Shown: positions 51,110 through 63,459, counted from the stretch's first letter. The stretch is 64,000 nt of DNA from Odocoileus virginianus (GCF_023699985.2 NC_069678.1:66272798-66336797), one strand, 5' to 3'. Made by a program: numbers and translations. Notes: generated from the sequence alone by a model not told the origin.

Positions 51110-51900
51110 TTTCTGTGAAATTTTTGGCCTTTATTTTTTCAAATATTCTTTCTGCATCATTATCTCTTTCTTTTCATTCTGAGACTCCAATTACACATAT
51201 GCTGGACTGTTTGAATTGTCACAGTTTTTGAATGCTCTGTTCTGTTTTTCTGCTTGTTTGTGTGCATTTTATTTGCTGGGTTTTCACTTTTTTCTCTTTG
51301 TGTCTTAATTTGAGTAATTTCTAATTCAAATTCATGGATTCTTTCCTTGGCTGTGTCAAATTTGGTGATGAGTCTGACAAGGGAACTCTTCATCTCCAGT
51401 GCAATCCTTTTTATATCTTCTATTGCCATTTGACTCTTAGGATTTCCATCTGTTTGCTGAAATTTCCTGCTAATGTTCATATTTTTCACTGAATTCTTTA
51501 TGTATTAACCATACTTAAAATCCAACACTTCAGTCCTTTCTGATTTTGATACTGTGAAATGTTTCTTTTTCTCTTGACAACGTGTTGTTTTCTCTGTGTG
51601 TTTATAATTTTTTATTGAATACCAGTCATCTCATGCAGAGTAAGGGAAACTTGAGTAAATGTTTACTTACTCAAAAAAATGGGCACATATCTTGTTAGGA
51701 CAATAATTTCGGGGTTTGAAAAAATCTAGTTAGTAGTTAAGTGGGGCTTGGGTTCTGTTGTTGCTATCATTAGCCTTAAGCTCTCACAAGCTTTCCTTTA
51801 AAAATGCCTCATACTCAGGGTGGCAACTGTGGCACTGGAGGGTTTTTCTCAATGTACATATTTTGCCCTCATTGCTCATTTTCCTTGTGACACATGCTAC
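51110..51900 (-). mobile_element. HAL1/old-L1 ORF1-type remnant
   Basis: Antisense order resembles HAL1 (half-LINE): 'cattctgagactccaattac', 'ctggactgtttgaattgtca', 'tttgagtaatttctaattca' and 'ttttttattgaataccagtc'. The minus-strand frame 51160-51489 (109 residues) reads as a coiled-coil-like, Lys/Glu-rich peptide (EITQIKTQREKSENPANK), consistent with an L1 ORF1 relic. The downstream limit is uncertain. Confidence 0.6.
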
Positions 51901-52296
51901 ATAGTGGGGATCTTTATTCATGCCCTTTCACCTTCCTCAGTGGTATACATTTGTTGCTCGCTATTTGGTGTGTGTAAAGCTGGTGGAGAAAGGGCAGAGG
52001 GGTTTCTGGTCTAGCCCAGAGAAGCTTTGTGCCTGGGCCTCCCTTTCTTTTCTGCATGTGCCAGAAAGGGACTGCTCCTCAGTCTGGGTATGAATAGTGT
52101 AAACCACATAAAGTGGATCAGAGCCGGGGTTGACCCATGATGAATAGGTAATGTGAGTGAGGGCTACAGCTTTGTCATTGCAAGCCAATAAGACTTCAGG
52201 GCCTTCTATTACTAAGTAATAATTTAGATTGAGGTCACTAATATAACTCTAGAAGACTATATTTTTCCATTTAGATGACTATAAGCGTTTGTAGCT
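51901..52296. other. Unassigned DNA, possible further HAL1 sequence
   Basis: No clear family assignment. Short frames on both strands are not credible genes. Confidence 0.35.
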
Positions 52297-52308
52297 AATC
52301 ACAGACTT

Positions 52309-52604
52309 TAAAAAGATGTTCGTTTATTTTTGGCTGTGCTGGGTCTTCATCGCTGTACTGGGGCTTTCTCTAGTTGCGGTGAGTAGGATCTGCTCTCTAG
52401 TTGTGGTGCACTGGCTTATCATTGTGGTGGCGTCTCTTGTTGCGGAGCGCAGGCTCTAGGTGCTTGGGCTTCAGTAGTTGCAGCCTGTGGCCTCAGTAGT
52501 TGTGACTCATTGGCTTAGTTGCTTCTCGGCACATGAAATCTTCCCAGACCAGGGATCAAACCCCTGTCCCCTGCATTGGCAGACAGCTTGTCATCCATTG
52601 TCCC
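52309..52604 (-). mobile_element. CHR-type SINE with TSD
   Basis: Antisense, 'tttatttttggctgtgctgg' to 'ccagggatcaaacccctgtc' and 'tcatccattgtccc'. It is longer than the 12427 copy, with a repeated 'agttgtggtgcactgg'-type middle. TSD AATCACAGACTT (52297-52308) and AATCAAAGACTT (52605-52616). Confidence 0.88.
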
Positions 52605-52616
52605 AATCAAAGACTT

Positions 52617-52966
52617 ATACAGTTCAGGGAAATAGTATATTTGGTTACCCAAGTATTCTGATTACTAGAAAAACTGACCTCTTTATAGTCTCTGTTTAAA
52701 TAGCATAGGCTGAAAATGGAGTAGGAGTATTACAGTGGGACTAAATTTTAAGTTAAAATATATGCTTGATTTTTTAACTTCATTTCTTCTGTTTATAAAA
52801 CAAGGGAGTTGAGCTAAAAATCTGCTTCAAAGTTTGCAAACTTTGGACTAAATTTAGTAATTTCAACCTGTGGGACATGGAATGCTGAGTGGATTTGTAA
52901 GGGTTTTTCATGTGCAAATAATCCTGGACTTTATTTGTAAATGACTAACTAATGTCTTTTCTATAA
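52617..52966. other. Unassigned DNA
   Basis: No recognisable feature. Confidence 0.4.
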
Positions 52967-53345
52967 TGTTATGAATTGAATTGCTTTCCCCCTCAAGAGG
53001 TGTGTTGAAGTTCTAACCCCTAGTACCTCAGAATGTGGTCTTAGTTGGAAATAGGGCCTTTACAGAAAGAATCTAGTTAAAATGAGACTGGGCTCTAATC
53101 CACTATGACTGCTGTCCTTACAAAAAGGGAATATGTGGACACAGATACAGTCACAGAGGGAAGATGATGTAAAGACACACAGGGAGAGAGAGACATGCGA
53201 CTGGAGTGATGCATCTTCAAGCCAGGGAACTGCCAAGAATCCCAGACTCTGCTTGGTTTCTCCTTGCCTTTATAATAAAATGCAAGGGGAGAGAGAAAAA
53301 TTGAAGAAGGAATTCTGTTTTAAGACTGCAGCATAGAAGTTCTGA
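52967..53345 (+). mobile_element. MLT1-type MaLR LTR, diverged
   Basis: 'tgttatgaattgaattgctt', 'gaagttctaacccctagtac', 'gaatgtggtcttagttggaa' and 'ggaagatgatgtaaagacac' follow the older MLT1 subfamily pattern. The 3' end is decayed. Confidence 0.75.
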
Positions 53346-53549
53346 CAGAATTCCCAGCTGGTTGTTCCACACTGTGGATTTCAAACTCATGTCATCAACT
53401 CTTACCTGAATTCCCAGCCTGCTGATACACATAAGTATGTAACTCCTATCACTTCTTGGTCTTTTGACTAAGATCAAGTGTCCTATGTGACTCCTTTCAG
53501 ATCTATGTAAATGCTATAGTAATTAATATAAACAACTTCATGTTAGAAT

Positions 53550-55110
53550 GTTATAGTTGCTTTTTGTCCCAATGCAAGCACTGAACCCCATGGTCATGGG
53601 CTCACTCCTGCACTCCTTTCACTGTGAAGTGGGTCCTTGCTCAGATGATATGTGGTCTCCATGCTTGAAATGGTATTCCATGCTTGAGAATCAGACTTTC
53701 CATAAGTCCCTGAATTGCAGTGCTGGTTGGAACTTAGTAAAGAAAGTCAACCCATAGAACTGATGTCTGTCTCTGTGAGGATGGGTGCTGATTCATCTAG
53801 TATGCATGGAACCTAATTTAATCAGTTTGCTATGACGTGTTGCTTGGGTGTGACATTCAGAGCCAACAGAATCTAGATCAGCCTTGGTAAAGGGGCTTCA
53901 TGCTGTTTGGCTTACATGTGGCCTCTATTTCTACCTCTGTGACTACTCCATTCATGCGTCCATCATACCAGTTCTTGGGTGGCTGATTAAAAAGACAGGA
54001 TTATGTCAGTTCACTGCATGTCTACTTTGTTTTCAATGCCTCTTCCATGGTGGTTGTTTCTGGTTTGCATCACTAGATGATACAAAACTTTTTATACCAT
54101 GTGTGGTCTTTCATGTATGTCCATTCATATGTCTCTATCCCAGACCTCCCTAACTCTAATTTTTGAGGCCTTTCCATTAAGGTTCCTATAATCTGGTCAG
54201 GTGGTTAATCATTGCCCAGAGAGCTGTATATAATCTCACTTAGGACCACTTTTTTCCCCACAAAATGTCCATGAATATGTTCAGTAGTTATAGCTCAGAG
54301 TGAAGAGTTTCCCTTTCTGCTATCTTTCAAGTTCACCCCTGAACTTTGCTAAAATGCAACTGCGCATTTCCCCCAGAAGACCCCTTGTTCTTCCATTTTG
54401 GTGTCTGCTTCTCAGAGAACCTAAACTGAAAACAATATGGTACCAAGAGTGGCTTGAGAAGATAGAGGTTTGGGGATTGGCTCACTTGGTGACGAGCTGG
54501 CAAGGAGGAAGACTTCTTGACTGGTATGTGGAGGACAGATAGTTCTGGTCACAAGGTTGTGCCATGATTTCACTAGTGTGGACCTGGAAAGACACCCTAG
54601 TGGAAAAGAGCACCTGGGTCACGGTGGGCCTGGCATCTGGTGTTTAAATACTGTCACCCAAAGTGAGAGGGAGTCCATCATGCCCTTGGTTATGAAGGAG
54701 CCCAGTTCTGAGACCACTGTCCTAGTGTCAGCACTGGCCTGCAGAGGGTGCCACCACTGCACTTCTTGGTGATGCTGATGCCCCTCTCGCTAGTATCTTC
54801 TTTATGCCTTGAAGAATGGCAACAAGTCCAGGCTGTAGTGCAAGAAATCCTGCAGCTTGTGCAGATTCAGTGAAGTTGTAATTGTCAGTGGTAGGAAACA
54901 ATGTAGTATAGAGTTTATGTAGACCCTGTTGGAAAATTCACAGCACAGCCTCCAGGTTTTGGAGCAAGGCCGTGCCATCTGCAATAGAAAATTATATGCC
55001 TTTTGAGAAAGTTCCTTGTGTGTAACTGAGTTCTAGTAGAAACAGAAGTCTTGCTCACGGGGGAGCAAAGGAACATACACCTGGCACTACCCATTGGACT
55101 GAGTTATGTC
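53550..55110. mobile_element. Probable ancient ERVL/MaLR internal remnant
   Basis: Follows an MLT1 LTR. 'atatggtaccaagagtggc' near 54436 resembles the start of MaLR/ERVL internal sequence. 54950-55060 ('tggagcaaggccgtgccatc', 'tatgccttttgagaaagttc') resembles decayed ERVL pol-region DNA. Frames here (53557-54772) are short and interrupted; no viral protein can be made. Extent, strand and family are uncertain. Confidence 0.35.
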
Positions 55111-55644
55111 AGAACCATCAATTTTAAGTCAGATGCTGTCAGGGATAATCCACTGTAAGGTGAAAATGGTATATTCAGGATTGATCTTAATTGTGTATAT
55201 GATAAAGGGAAGGGAATAGAAGTAGGTAGAATGAGCCTTTGGACCCCTATGCAAATAGATATCTGAAAGCTATGAGGTAAGAAGGGAAAGGAAGGAGGAA
55301 AAATAAGAAGAGCCTCAAACTATAGAGCAATTCTGAGAAAATGTTGGCCAGGCTGATGGGAACTCTAATCAATGCTTGCTGGAGACATCTCACGTCAAGT
55401 GAGAATGACCTGGCTCTAGTATCCCTGCTGTAGTTGGTCTTCGGTTGGGATAAGCCCAGCAAAAGTCTTGCCTCAGTGTGAACACTGTGCTGGATCTAAG
55501 GTGGGTTGGCTGCAATTGCAGTTAATCGTATTTCTTAGAGAAAGTTCTTTTGAATGGAGATTAAACTGGTGTTCCTCTATTGCTACCATATCTACTAAAC
55601 TATAGAACTTGATTTTCTTTTCTTTCTCTTTCTCTAAGTTTCAG
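55111..55644. other. Unassigned DNA
   Basis: No gene or repeat recognised. Confidence 0.4.
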
Positions 55645-55990
55645 TACTCCCTCCTCCTGCAGAGTTCTAACGTATGCTATTCCCTTTGCTTGGGAAACTC
55701 TTCACTGCCCCATCACTCAAATGAATTCAGAATACAGCTCAAATATCACTTCTCCAGGGAGGCTTTCTTTGTACCTTCAGAGAAATTGGATTTCTTATGA
55801 CATTATTTCATACCTTGCTTTACATTTTACCCATGATATTTATCAACATTTGTAATTACATTCACAACATGATTTTTTTAAATGTCCTTACTAGGCTGTA
55901 AGTTCTGTAAAGGCATAGACTTTTCTATTCTGTATCCCTAATGCCTATCACTGTGCTTGACATATAGAATGCTTTCAAGGTGTGTTGAAT
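55645..55990 (+). mobile_element. L2 LINE 3' end
   Basis: 'attcagaatacagctcaaat', 'atcacttctccagggaggct', 'ctaggctgtaagttctgtaa', 'ctaatgcctatcactgtgct' and 'tgttgaatgagtaaatta' are the full ordered L2 3' signature. Confidence 0.88.
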
Positions 55991-56329
55991 GAGTAAATTA
56001 ATGACTCAGTTGTCATCATTAATTTCAACCATCTTTTTTTTAATAACCGAGAAATTCTGAGAGCCTTAGGTTCGTAAATCTGGATATAAATTATCATCTT
56101 TCTATGTATAGATGGAAGTACAGAACATTTCAATAAATTGATGCCAGGAAGTTGTAATTTGTGAAATATAAAAAAAATGGCTCTTTTTCTTGAACATAAA
56201 GTTTTAACAATGAGAAATATACTAATTTTTGGAGAATTTTGCATATTTGGCTTCCTAGTTTTTAAGACTTTATAAAGGCATATTTAATTTAAAAATTCTA
56301 ATAGTAAAAGCAATGTGATTCATTATAAT
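55991..56329. other. Unassigned AT-rich DNA
   Basis: No gene or repeat recognised. Confidence 0.4.
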
Positions 56330-56550
56330 TTAGTCACTACTTATTATGTGGCATATACTGTACTTCTCCTGTATATATTATTTCACTAAATATTCTCAAT
56401 GTGACATATTAAGTGTTATTATAATCATCCTCATTTTGCAGATGAAGAAATTAGCATTTAGTGAAGTCACATATTTGCTTAAGATGTCAGCCATGGCATG
56501 TTGTGGATCTAGGTTTAATCTATCACAGCAGTCTGACTCCAATGACTATG
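56330..56550 (-). mobile_element. MIR SINE
   Basis: 'cttattatgtggcatatact', 'atcctcattttgcagatgaa', 'tgaagtcacatatttgctta' and 'tgtggatctaggtttaatct' give an almost full-length antisense MIR. Confidence 0.85.
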
Positions 56551-57806
56551 ATGTTATTCACAATCCTGTAACTGCTGAAAATTTTAATTTCTTACTCAAA
56601 AATTGAATTTTTCACTTTTATTTGGGGGGAGGTTATTAAAAGAATAGGAACATTTAACTCTTACCTAATTTGATCCTTGATTCAAATCAGGTTTGAGTCT
56701 TGGATTCTCCTGAGCAGGTCAAAATTTCCCTTGTGAGTACTAGACAGTCCCTCCTCCAGCCTCTTACCCATTTCTCCACCTGGATATCTTTCTTATTTAC
56801 TCCTCAATCACAGGATGTCCAAGGTCAAATGGTGTTTGAATTCCATATCATTCTATTTCCTTGGTTCTCTTTTTCAGTGATGTTGGTTCTATAGTGGTGA
56901 ACACAGATGCCTTTATTGATTCACCTTTTTAATGAGTGCTATCACCATATTCCCAGGCATCCAGGTTTGAAATCTCAAAACTCCTTATTCCTTTCCCAAA
57001 CAGTTCTTAATATGAGCTTATAGAGGGTGAAAATATTATTCAATTATGTCTCTCAGTGTATCCTATAAAGCATCTTGCATGGAATAAGTGCTAAAGAAGT
57101 AAAGGTACAATATCTTCTTCCTGGCCCCAGGCATCCACTGGAAATAAAACAGGGTTAAACTCAACATAGTTCTCCAGTGAGGATTGTTAACTGCAGTGCA
57201 TTTTACTTTGGTCAATGGATGTATAAGTCAATTATTTGAAAATATTATAAAAAAATGTTTGTGTCTGGATATATATTGCCATGTTTTTAGGAAAGGGCAC
57301 AAGCTTCAAGTTAAAGAATCACTCCTCCTTGGAATTTTGCAATGTGGAGACCTTATCTTTGAGAGCAATTTCAGTTACTAGTAGAGGAAAAATCAGATTT
57401 CAGACTGTTAAATGAGTGGGAACTGAGAAAATGGTAACAGAGAGAAGTAGCCTCAAAAGATAAGGAAAAAATTAAGATAGATATAAATCAAATGAATGTT
57501 ATGTTTCAGGATGAGAGCGACTGGAATCGGAGGACATTTACTATATTCTGATCACTGAATCATGTACCTTACATAAATCAGGTATTAGTTTTTGATCAAG
57601 TCAGATCTTGAAAATGATGAATTTGGGTGAGAGGACTAAGGAAACAAATGGACCAGAGGCTTTGGCCTTGTGTAGCATGAGGGATTCCTCATTCCCTGAG
57701 ACTGGAAAGAGAGAAGAAAAGAGAGGTTATGAATGAAGATGAGGGGAAGCAGAGGCTAAGTTGATTCATATAGATGATCTCAATTTTACCTATGAAATAT
57801 CAGACC
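56551..57806. other. Unassigned DNA, about 1.25 kb without recognised repeats
   Basis: No transposon or coding signal that I can name. Worth a conservation check because such gaps are rare in this window. Confidence 0.4.
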
Positions 57807-58138
57807 TTGAACATTCAGTTCAGTTCATTCACTCAGTTGTGTCCAACTCTTTGTGACCCCATGAACTGCAGCACGCTAGGCCTCCCTGTCCATCACCAAC
57901 TCCCACAGTCCACCCAAACCCATGTCCATTGAGTCGGTGATGCCATCCAACCATCTTATCCTTTGTCGTCCCCTTCTCCTCCTGCCCCAATCCCTCCCAG
58001 CATCAGGGTCTTTTCAAATGAGTCAGCTCTTCGCATCAGGTGGCCAAAGTATTGGAGTTTCAGCTTCAAAATCAATCCTACCAATGAACACCCAGGACTG
58101 ATCTCCTTTAGGATGGACTGGTTGGATCACCTTACAGT

Positions 58139-59445
58139 CTAAAGGACTCTCAAGAGTCTTCTCCAACACCACAGTTCAAAAGCATCAATTCTTTGGCACT
58201 CAGCTTTCTTTATTGTGCAACTCTCACATCCATACCTGACCACTGGAAAAACCATAGTCTTGACTTGATGGATCTTTGTTGGCAAAGTAATGTCTCTGCT
58301 TTTTAATATGCTGTCTAAGTTGGTCATAACTTTCCTTCCAAGGATTAAGCATCTTTTAATTTCATGGCTGCAATCACCATCTGCAGTGATTTTGGCAACC
58401 CCCAAAATAAAGTCAGCCACTGTTTCCACTGTTTCCCCATCTATTTGCCATGAAGTGATGGGACCGGATGCCATGATCTTAGTTTTCTGAATGTTTATCT
58501 TTAAGCCAACTTTTTCACTCTCCTCTTTCACTTTCATTAAGAGGCTCTTTATTTTTTTTTTTTTAAGAGGCTCTTTAATTCTTCTTCGCTTTCTGCCATA
58601 AGGGTGGTATCGTCTGCATATCTGAGGTTATTGATATTTCTCCCAGAAATCTTGATTCTAGCTTCATACAGCCCAGCATTTATCATGATGTACTCTGCGT
58701 ATAAGTTAAATAAGCAGGGTGACAATATACAGTCTTGACATACTCCTTTTGTTCCATGTCCAGTTCTAACTGTTGCTTCCTGACCTGCATACAGGTTTCT
58801 CAAGAGGCAGGTCAGGTGGCCTGGTATTCCCATCTCTTGAAGAATTTTCCATTGTTCATTGTAATCCACATAGTCAAAGGCTTTGGCATAGTCAATAAAG
58901 CAGAAATAGATGTTTTTCTGGAACTCTTTTTTGATGACCCAGCAGATTTTGGCAATTTGATCTCTAGTTCCTCTGCCTTTTCTAAAACCAGCTTGAGCAT
59001 CTGGAAGTTCATGGTTCATGTATTGCTGAAGCCTGGCTTGGAGAATTTTGAGCATTACTTTACTAGTGTGTGAGATGAGTGCAATTGTGTGGTAGTTTGA
59101 GCATTCTTTGGCCTTGCCTTTCTTTTGGATTGGAATGAAAACTGACCTTTTCCAGTCCTGTGGCCACTGCTGAGTTTTCCAAATTTGCTGGCATATTGAG
59201 TGCAGCACTTTCACAGCATCATCTTTCAGGATTTGAAATAGCTCAACTGGAATTCCATCACCTATACTAGCTTTGTTTGTAGTGATGCTTCCTAAGGCCC
59301 ACTTGCCTTCACATTCCATGATGTCTGGCTCTAAGTTAGTGATCACACCATCATGATTATCTGGGTTGTGAAGATCTTTTTTGTATAGTTCTTCTGTATA
59401 TTCTTGCCACCTCTTCTTAATATCTTCTGCTTCTGTTAGGTCCAT
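58139..59445 (-). pseudogene. BovB reverse transcriptase, interrupted by a 26-bp insertion
   Basis: The minus frame 58549-59445 (298 residues) holds the RT core. CFIDYAKAFDYVD is motif A. QDCILSPCLFNLYAEYIM is motif B, with Asp where BovB normally has Gly. RYADDTTLMAES is motif C with the catalytic YADD. The frame is broken at 58537-58577 by a poly(T) tract and a duplicated segment. The C-terminal portion (58139-58537, 132 residues, including ELWCWRRLLRVL) continues in another frame and ends early relative to the family. Other BovB copies in the window are more damaged. Confidence 0.9.
58537..58577. repeat. Orphan poly(T) with 15-bp flanking duplication
   Basis: TTAAGAGGCTCTTTA occurs at 58537-58551 and 58563-58577, separated by 11 T. 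Other BovB copies have this segment once with no T run. The arrangement is that of a target duplication around a poly(A)-only retroinsertion. The 26-bp addition shifts the frame. Confidence 0.85.
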
Positions 59446-59714
59446 ACTATTTCTATCCTTTACTGAGCCAGTCTTTGCATGAAATGTTCCCTTGGAATCT
59501 CTAATTTTTTTTTAAGAGATCTCTAGTCCTCCCTATTCTATTGTTTTCCTCTATTTCTTTGCACTGATCACTGAGGAAGGCTTTCTTATCTCTCCTTGCT
59601 ATTCTTTGGAACTCTGCATTCGAATGGGTGTATCTTTCCTTTTCTTCTTTGCTTTTCGCTTCTCTTCTTTTCACAGCTATTTATAAGGCCTCCTCAGACA
59701 GCCATTTTGCTTTT

Positions 59715-60084
59715 TTAGCATTTCTTTTTCTTGGGGATGGTTTTGATCCTTGTCTCCTGTACAATGTTGCGAACCTCTGTCCATAGTTCAGGCACTCTGT
59801 CTATCAGATTTAGTCCATTAAATCTATTTGTCATTTTCACTGTATAATTGTAAGGGATTTGATTTGGGTCATACCTGAATGGTCTAGTGGTTTTCCCTAC
59901 TTTCTTCAATTTAAGTCTGAATTTGGCAATAAGGAATTCTAGATCTGAGCCACAGTTGGCTCCTGGTCTTATTTTTGCTCACTGTATAGAGCTTCTCCAT
60001 CTTTGGCTGCAAGGAATATAATCAGTCTGATTTCAGAGTTGGCCATTTGGTGATGTCCATGTGCAGAGTCTTCTCTTGTGTTGT
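59715..60084 (-). pseudogene. BovB endonuclease-linker fragment
   Basis: The minus frame 59715-59909 encodes KTTRPFRYDPNQIPYNYTVK and NRFNGLNLIDRVPELWTEVR, BovB sequence between the AP-type endonuclease and RT. The upstream part is truncated at 60084. Confidence 0.8.
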
Positions 60085-60092
60085 TTGAACAT

Positions 60093-60759
60093 CTAAATTG
60101 AAAAAATCCAATTATTAAATAGTGATTACCAAGGCTTAGTTGCTCTCTGTTAGTCTAATGATTGGTATTTGGTCAATTTCCATTTCTCCAGCAAGAAGTG
60201 AGGGAACCTTAAGATGATGCTTTTTCTCTCCAATTAGCAGCTCTAAATGGGAGGTTCCCCATGTTTCTTTGATATTTCCCTGCCTTTGTTTAGAATTACA
60301 GAGAGTGGGTTGTCCTTACCACTGGTACTTTCTAGTGACTGGACCTATGTTCATAGCCTACACAGTGAATTGGATCAAATAATGTTGGATTTGGAACCAA
60401 AGGTCTAAGGTTTAAAACCAAATTAATTACATAACTTTGGTATCACTTATTTTGTTCTTTCATTCTTATAGTTATTCTGACAATGAAATATGAAGGGTAG
60501 AACTTTGTAAACTATGACACACTGTGAAAAATTGAGAATTAAACCTCCTCACCCTGGTGCTGATATTAAAGATGATCCCTCATTTGAAGATAATGGGTCA
60601 GGGTGACTATTTAAAGAGAAGATTAAAATATTTGACATTTTTTAATGTGTTGGGGATGACAGAAAGTGAGAGATGTTGCTGAATTTTCTAGGGTTAGTGA
60701 ATGTGATAGTGAGGGAGTGATGGTGTCATATACTGAAGTAAGGATCATTGAAAAGGAGA
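60093..60759. other. Unassigned DNA
   Basis: No gene or repeat recognised. Confidence 0.4.
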
Positions 60760-61335
60760 TTTAAAAAAATTAAGATGTAATTCATATAACATAAAATTCA
60801 CCGTCTTAAACTGTACAAATCAGCGGTTTTTACTATATTCACAATTGTGCAACTATCATTTTAAAACATTTCCATCACCCCAAGGATGCCTCATACCCCA
60901 TTAGAAACCATTTCCCATCCCCTTCAACCCCACTCCCTGGAAAAATATTTCTGCCTTTATGGATTTGAATATTTTGCAAATTTCATATAAATTATATCAT
61001 ACAATTTGTGTCTGACTTCTTTTGCTTATTATGATGTTTTAAAAGTTCCTCTGTTTTGTACCATGTATCAGGACTTCATCCACTTTTAAGCTTAATAATA
61101 TTCTATTGTACAGATACACTACATTTTGTTCACCATCAGTTGGTGGTTACTAGGACTGTTTCTGCTTTTTGGCTATCCTGAATAATCCTCCTATGAATAT
61201 TTGCATACAAATTTTTGTGCAGACATTTGTTTTCATTATTTCAAGTGACTACCCAGGAGTTTAACTGCAAGATCATATGGCATCTCTATTTTCAAAATTT
61301 TAGGAACAGCCAAACTATTTTCCAAGGTGGCACGA
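60760..61335 (-). mobile_element. Old L1 3' region (L1M-type)
   Basis: 'aattcatataacataaaatt', 'acaattgtgcaactatcatt', 'ttcatataaattatatcata', 'tatcctgaataatcctccta' and 'aacagccaaactattttcca' match the antisense 3' part of old mammalian L1. It is homologous to 17910-18680 in the same orientation. Confidence 0.85.
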
Positions 61336-61929
61336 AAGAGATAATTGAAGAAAAAATTTGAGAGTCAATTTGGTTTTGTAAATGTTGAATCTGAAGTGTT
61401 TTTAAGACATACAGAAGGCTATTTTGGGGAGACTGACAATTATATGTGTCTTAGTAAAAAAGTATGAGTTATAGATGCAGATTTTGTAGAACTAAGATAG
61501 GAGAAAGCAAGAACTCATCCAAGGAAAGTATTTTGAGAGAAAATAGCAGGGAAACAAAGACATGGGCCTAAGGAAGAACTACATCTCTAAGGCCGATTTA
61601 GATAAGTATGAGTAACTGTCTGAGAGAGGACAGGGAAAGGGGAGATGAATCAGGACTCGGCAGGTAATCACTGAGGGTTTTTTTCGGACAGTGAGAAGAT
61701 CGGCACACGGGAACAATTTCCCTGGCAGAGATGGGCATACCGAAAGCAGAGCATGGAACCCTGATATAAGATCTTAAATCTTGAGGGATAAGGAGGAGTC
61801 TACTAAGCCAAGGAGTGTGGGAAAGACTTTCCAAGCATAAGAAACAGTGTGTGTATAGGCACAGTTGTTCAAAGTATCTGATGAGTTCAAGTTAAGTAAA
61901 CAACATTCATTTGGTGGTTATTTTATGTG
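61336..61929. other. Unassigned DNA
   Basis: No gene or repeat recognised. Confidence 0.4.
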
Positions 61930-62115
61930 GGCACTGTACTAAGTGCTTAAGTGCTTTGTCAGATGAACTCATTTACACCTTTTGGCAACTTTCAATCTAG
62001 AGATGAGGAAGTAGACTCAATGGTATTATATAATGAGCCAGGGTTACATAGCTGGAAAATGGTAGGGCCCCGCTATGAACTGGTAATTTGACTCCAGAGC
62101 TGCACTCTTGCATGG
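61930..62115 (-). mobile_element. MIR SINE
   Basis: 'gggcactgtactaagtgctt', 'ctagagatgaggaagtagac' and 'ggttacatagctggaaaatg' follow antisense MIR order. Confidence 0.8.
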
Positions 62116-62324
62116 TACGGTAACTTATCTACCTCCTCATAGGTACCAGGTATTAAGTTACTAGTATTCCTCATCAGTGTTTCACTCCTGGTACCTGATT
62201 GTCTTCACATGGTGCTTTGACGCTCTTTGGTATGCTATTCATCCTTCTTCATTCTAGAATAGAGATTCTGAAATGTCAGATCCATTTGGGAAGTACCCCC
62301 TAAGTGATTATGCTCCACTCAGTC

Positions 62325-62475
62325 TGGTTGGATAGTATCACCAACTCAGAGGACAAAGGACATGAGTTTGAGCAGACTCTGGGAGATAGTGAAGGACAGG
62401 GAAGCTTGGGGTGCTGCAGTCCACGGGGTTGCAGAGTCAGACACGACCTAAGGACTGAACAACAACAGCAGTCTG
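62325..62475 (+). mobile_element. BovB 3' end fragment
   Basis: 'catgagtttgagcagactct', 'gacagggaagcttggggtgc' and the tail 'ctgaacaacaacagc'. Sense, about 150 bp. Confidence 0.9.
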
Positions 62476-62654
62476 GCTACTGTAAGAGATCTGTCATAAA
62501 TTAATCATTACTGAAAATTCTCAGATGCTTAAATTCAAAGATAGTCCTTCCTAACTTTCCAAGCTTAGTTGCTGAAATAGTAGAAAATATTAAAGAATGA
62601 TTATTTTGGCTATACTGGACCTTATTTATCCTAAAGTATGTGTGTGTGTGTTTC

Positions 62655-62870
62655 TTTCATGCTTATTGAGTATCATTCATATACTAGGTGCTTTCACTGA
62701 AATTACTTATTTACTTTTCAAAATATCTTTATGATATGTGACAGGCTATTCTGTTTTGACATAAGAAAAAATTTAAAATCAGAAAACTTAAATAATTTCA
62801 TCCAGTTCATGGGACTGGTAAGAACAAAAAATTAAGCCCAGAGATTCAAAATTCAAGTCCAGGGTCCTTT
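62655..62870 (-). mobile_element. MIR SINE remnant
   Basis: 'tattgagtatcattcatata', 'ctaggtgctttcactgaaat' and 'agcccagagattcaaaattc' follow antisense MIR order; the core is decayed. Confidence 0.6.
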
Positions 62871-63459
62871 CCAGTATCCCAGACAATCTATCCTAGGGAA
62901 ACGTTTGATTGAAAAGACTAATCCATTACTAGCTTTCCATTAGTATATTCTTCATTTTCACGATGTGCAAAGACTGGTGTAAGGCTCCCTATGAGAAAGT
63001 TCCAAGCTACTCACTGGTTACACTTCATAATGGGACTTACATGTTTGGAAAGAAATTTAAAGTTTGAATTCTTCCTTCTCTAATATGCAAATGTGAGCCA
63101 TCATGTGGTCTGAGACTACATCTGTTGAAGGATCATGGACCTTCCTGGCAGAGGAAAATAAACCCCAACTGTTGGAGCTGCAAGCCATCTGTCTTTAGTT
63201 ATTTCACATTTTGTCAAAAATCATCAGCATACTTAGAAAATAGCAGTGACCAACTAATATTACTAAAATTTAAAGTATGATTAGATGGAATTCCCAAACT
63301 GTTTATTCAGAGATAAGATATGTATCTTTTGATTTTTTTGGAAGAACATGAAGAATTATGGAAGATAATCATATTGAAAAGCTATTACAGAATATTTGAC
63401 AGTTTGCTGGAAGAAAATAGATTCGTATACAAATATTTTACAGATACAGAGTCTTAATT
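62871..63459. other. Unassigned DNA
   Basis: No gene or repeat recognised. Confidence 0.4.

Larger units (their letters stand above)
57815..60084 (-). mobile_element. BovB LINE, 2.3 kb, 5'-truncated, with TSD
   Basis: Antisense copy from the (TTCAG) tail at 57815 through the C-terminal region, RT and the end of the endonuclease domain, stopping at 'gtcttctcttgtgttgt'. An 8-bp TSD TTGAACAT (57807-57814, 60085-60092) brackets it. It is the longest BovB in the window, with recognisable protein over most of its length. Confidence 0.93.

Noticed and set aside
16820..53345. The MLT1 LTRs at 16820, 46469 and 52967 as flanks of one provirus
   Set aside because: They are tens of kilobases apart and differ in divergence, consistent with independent solo LTRs.
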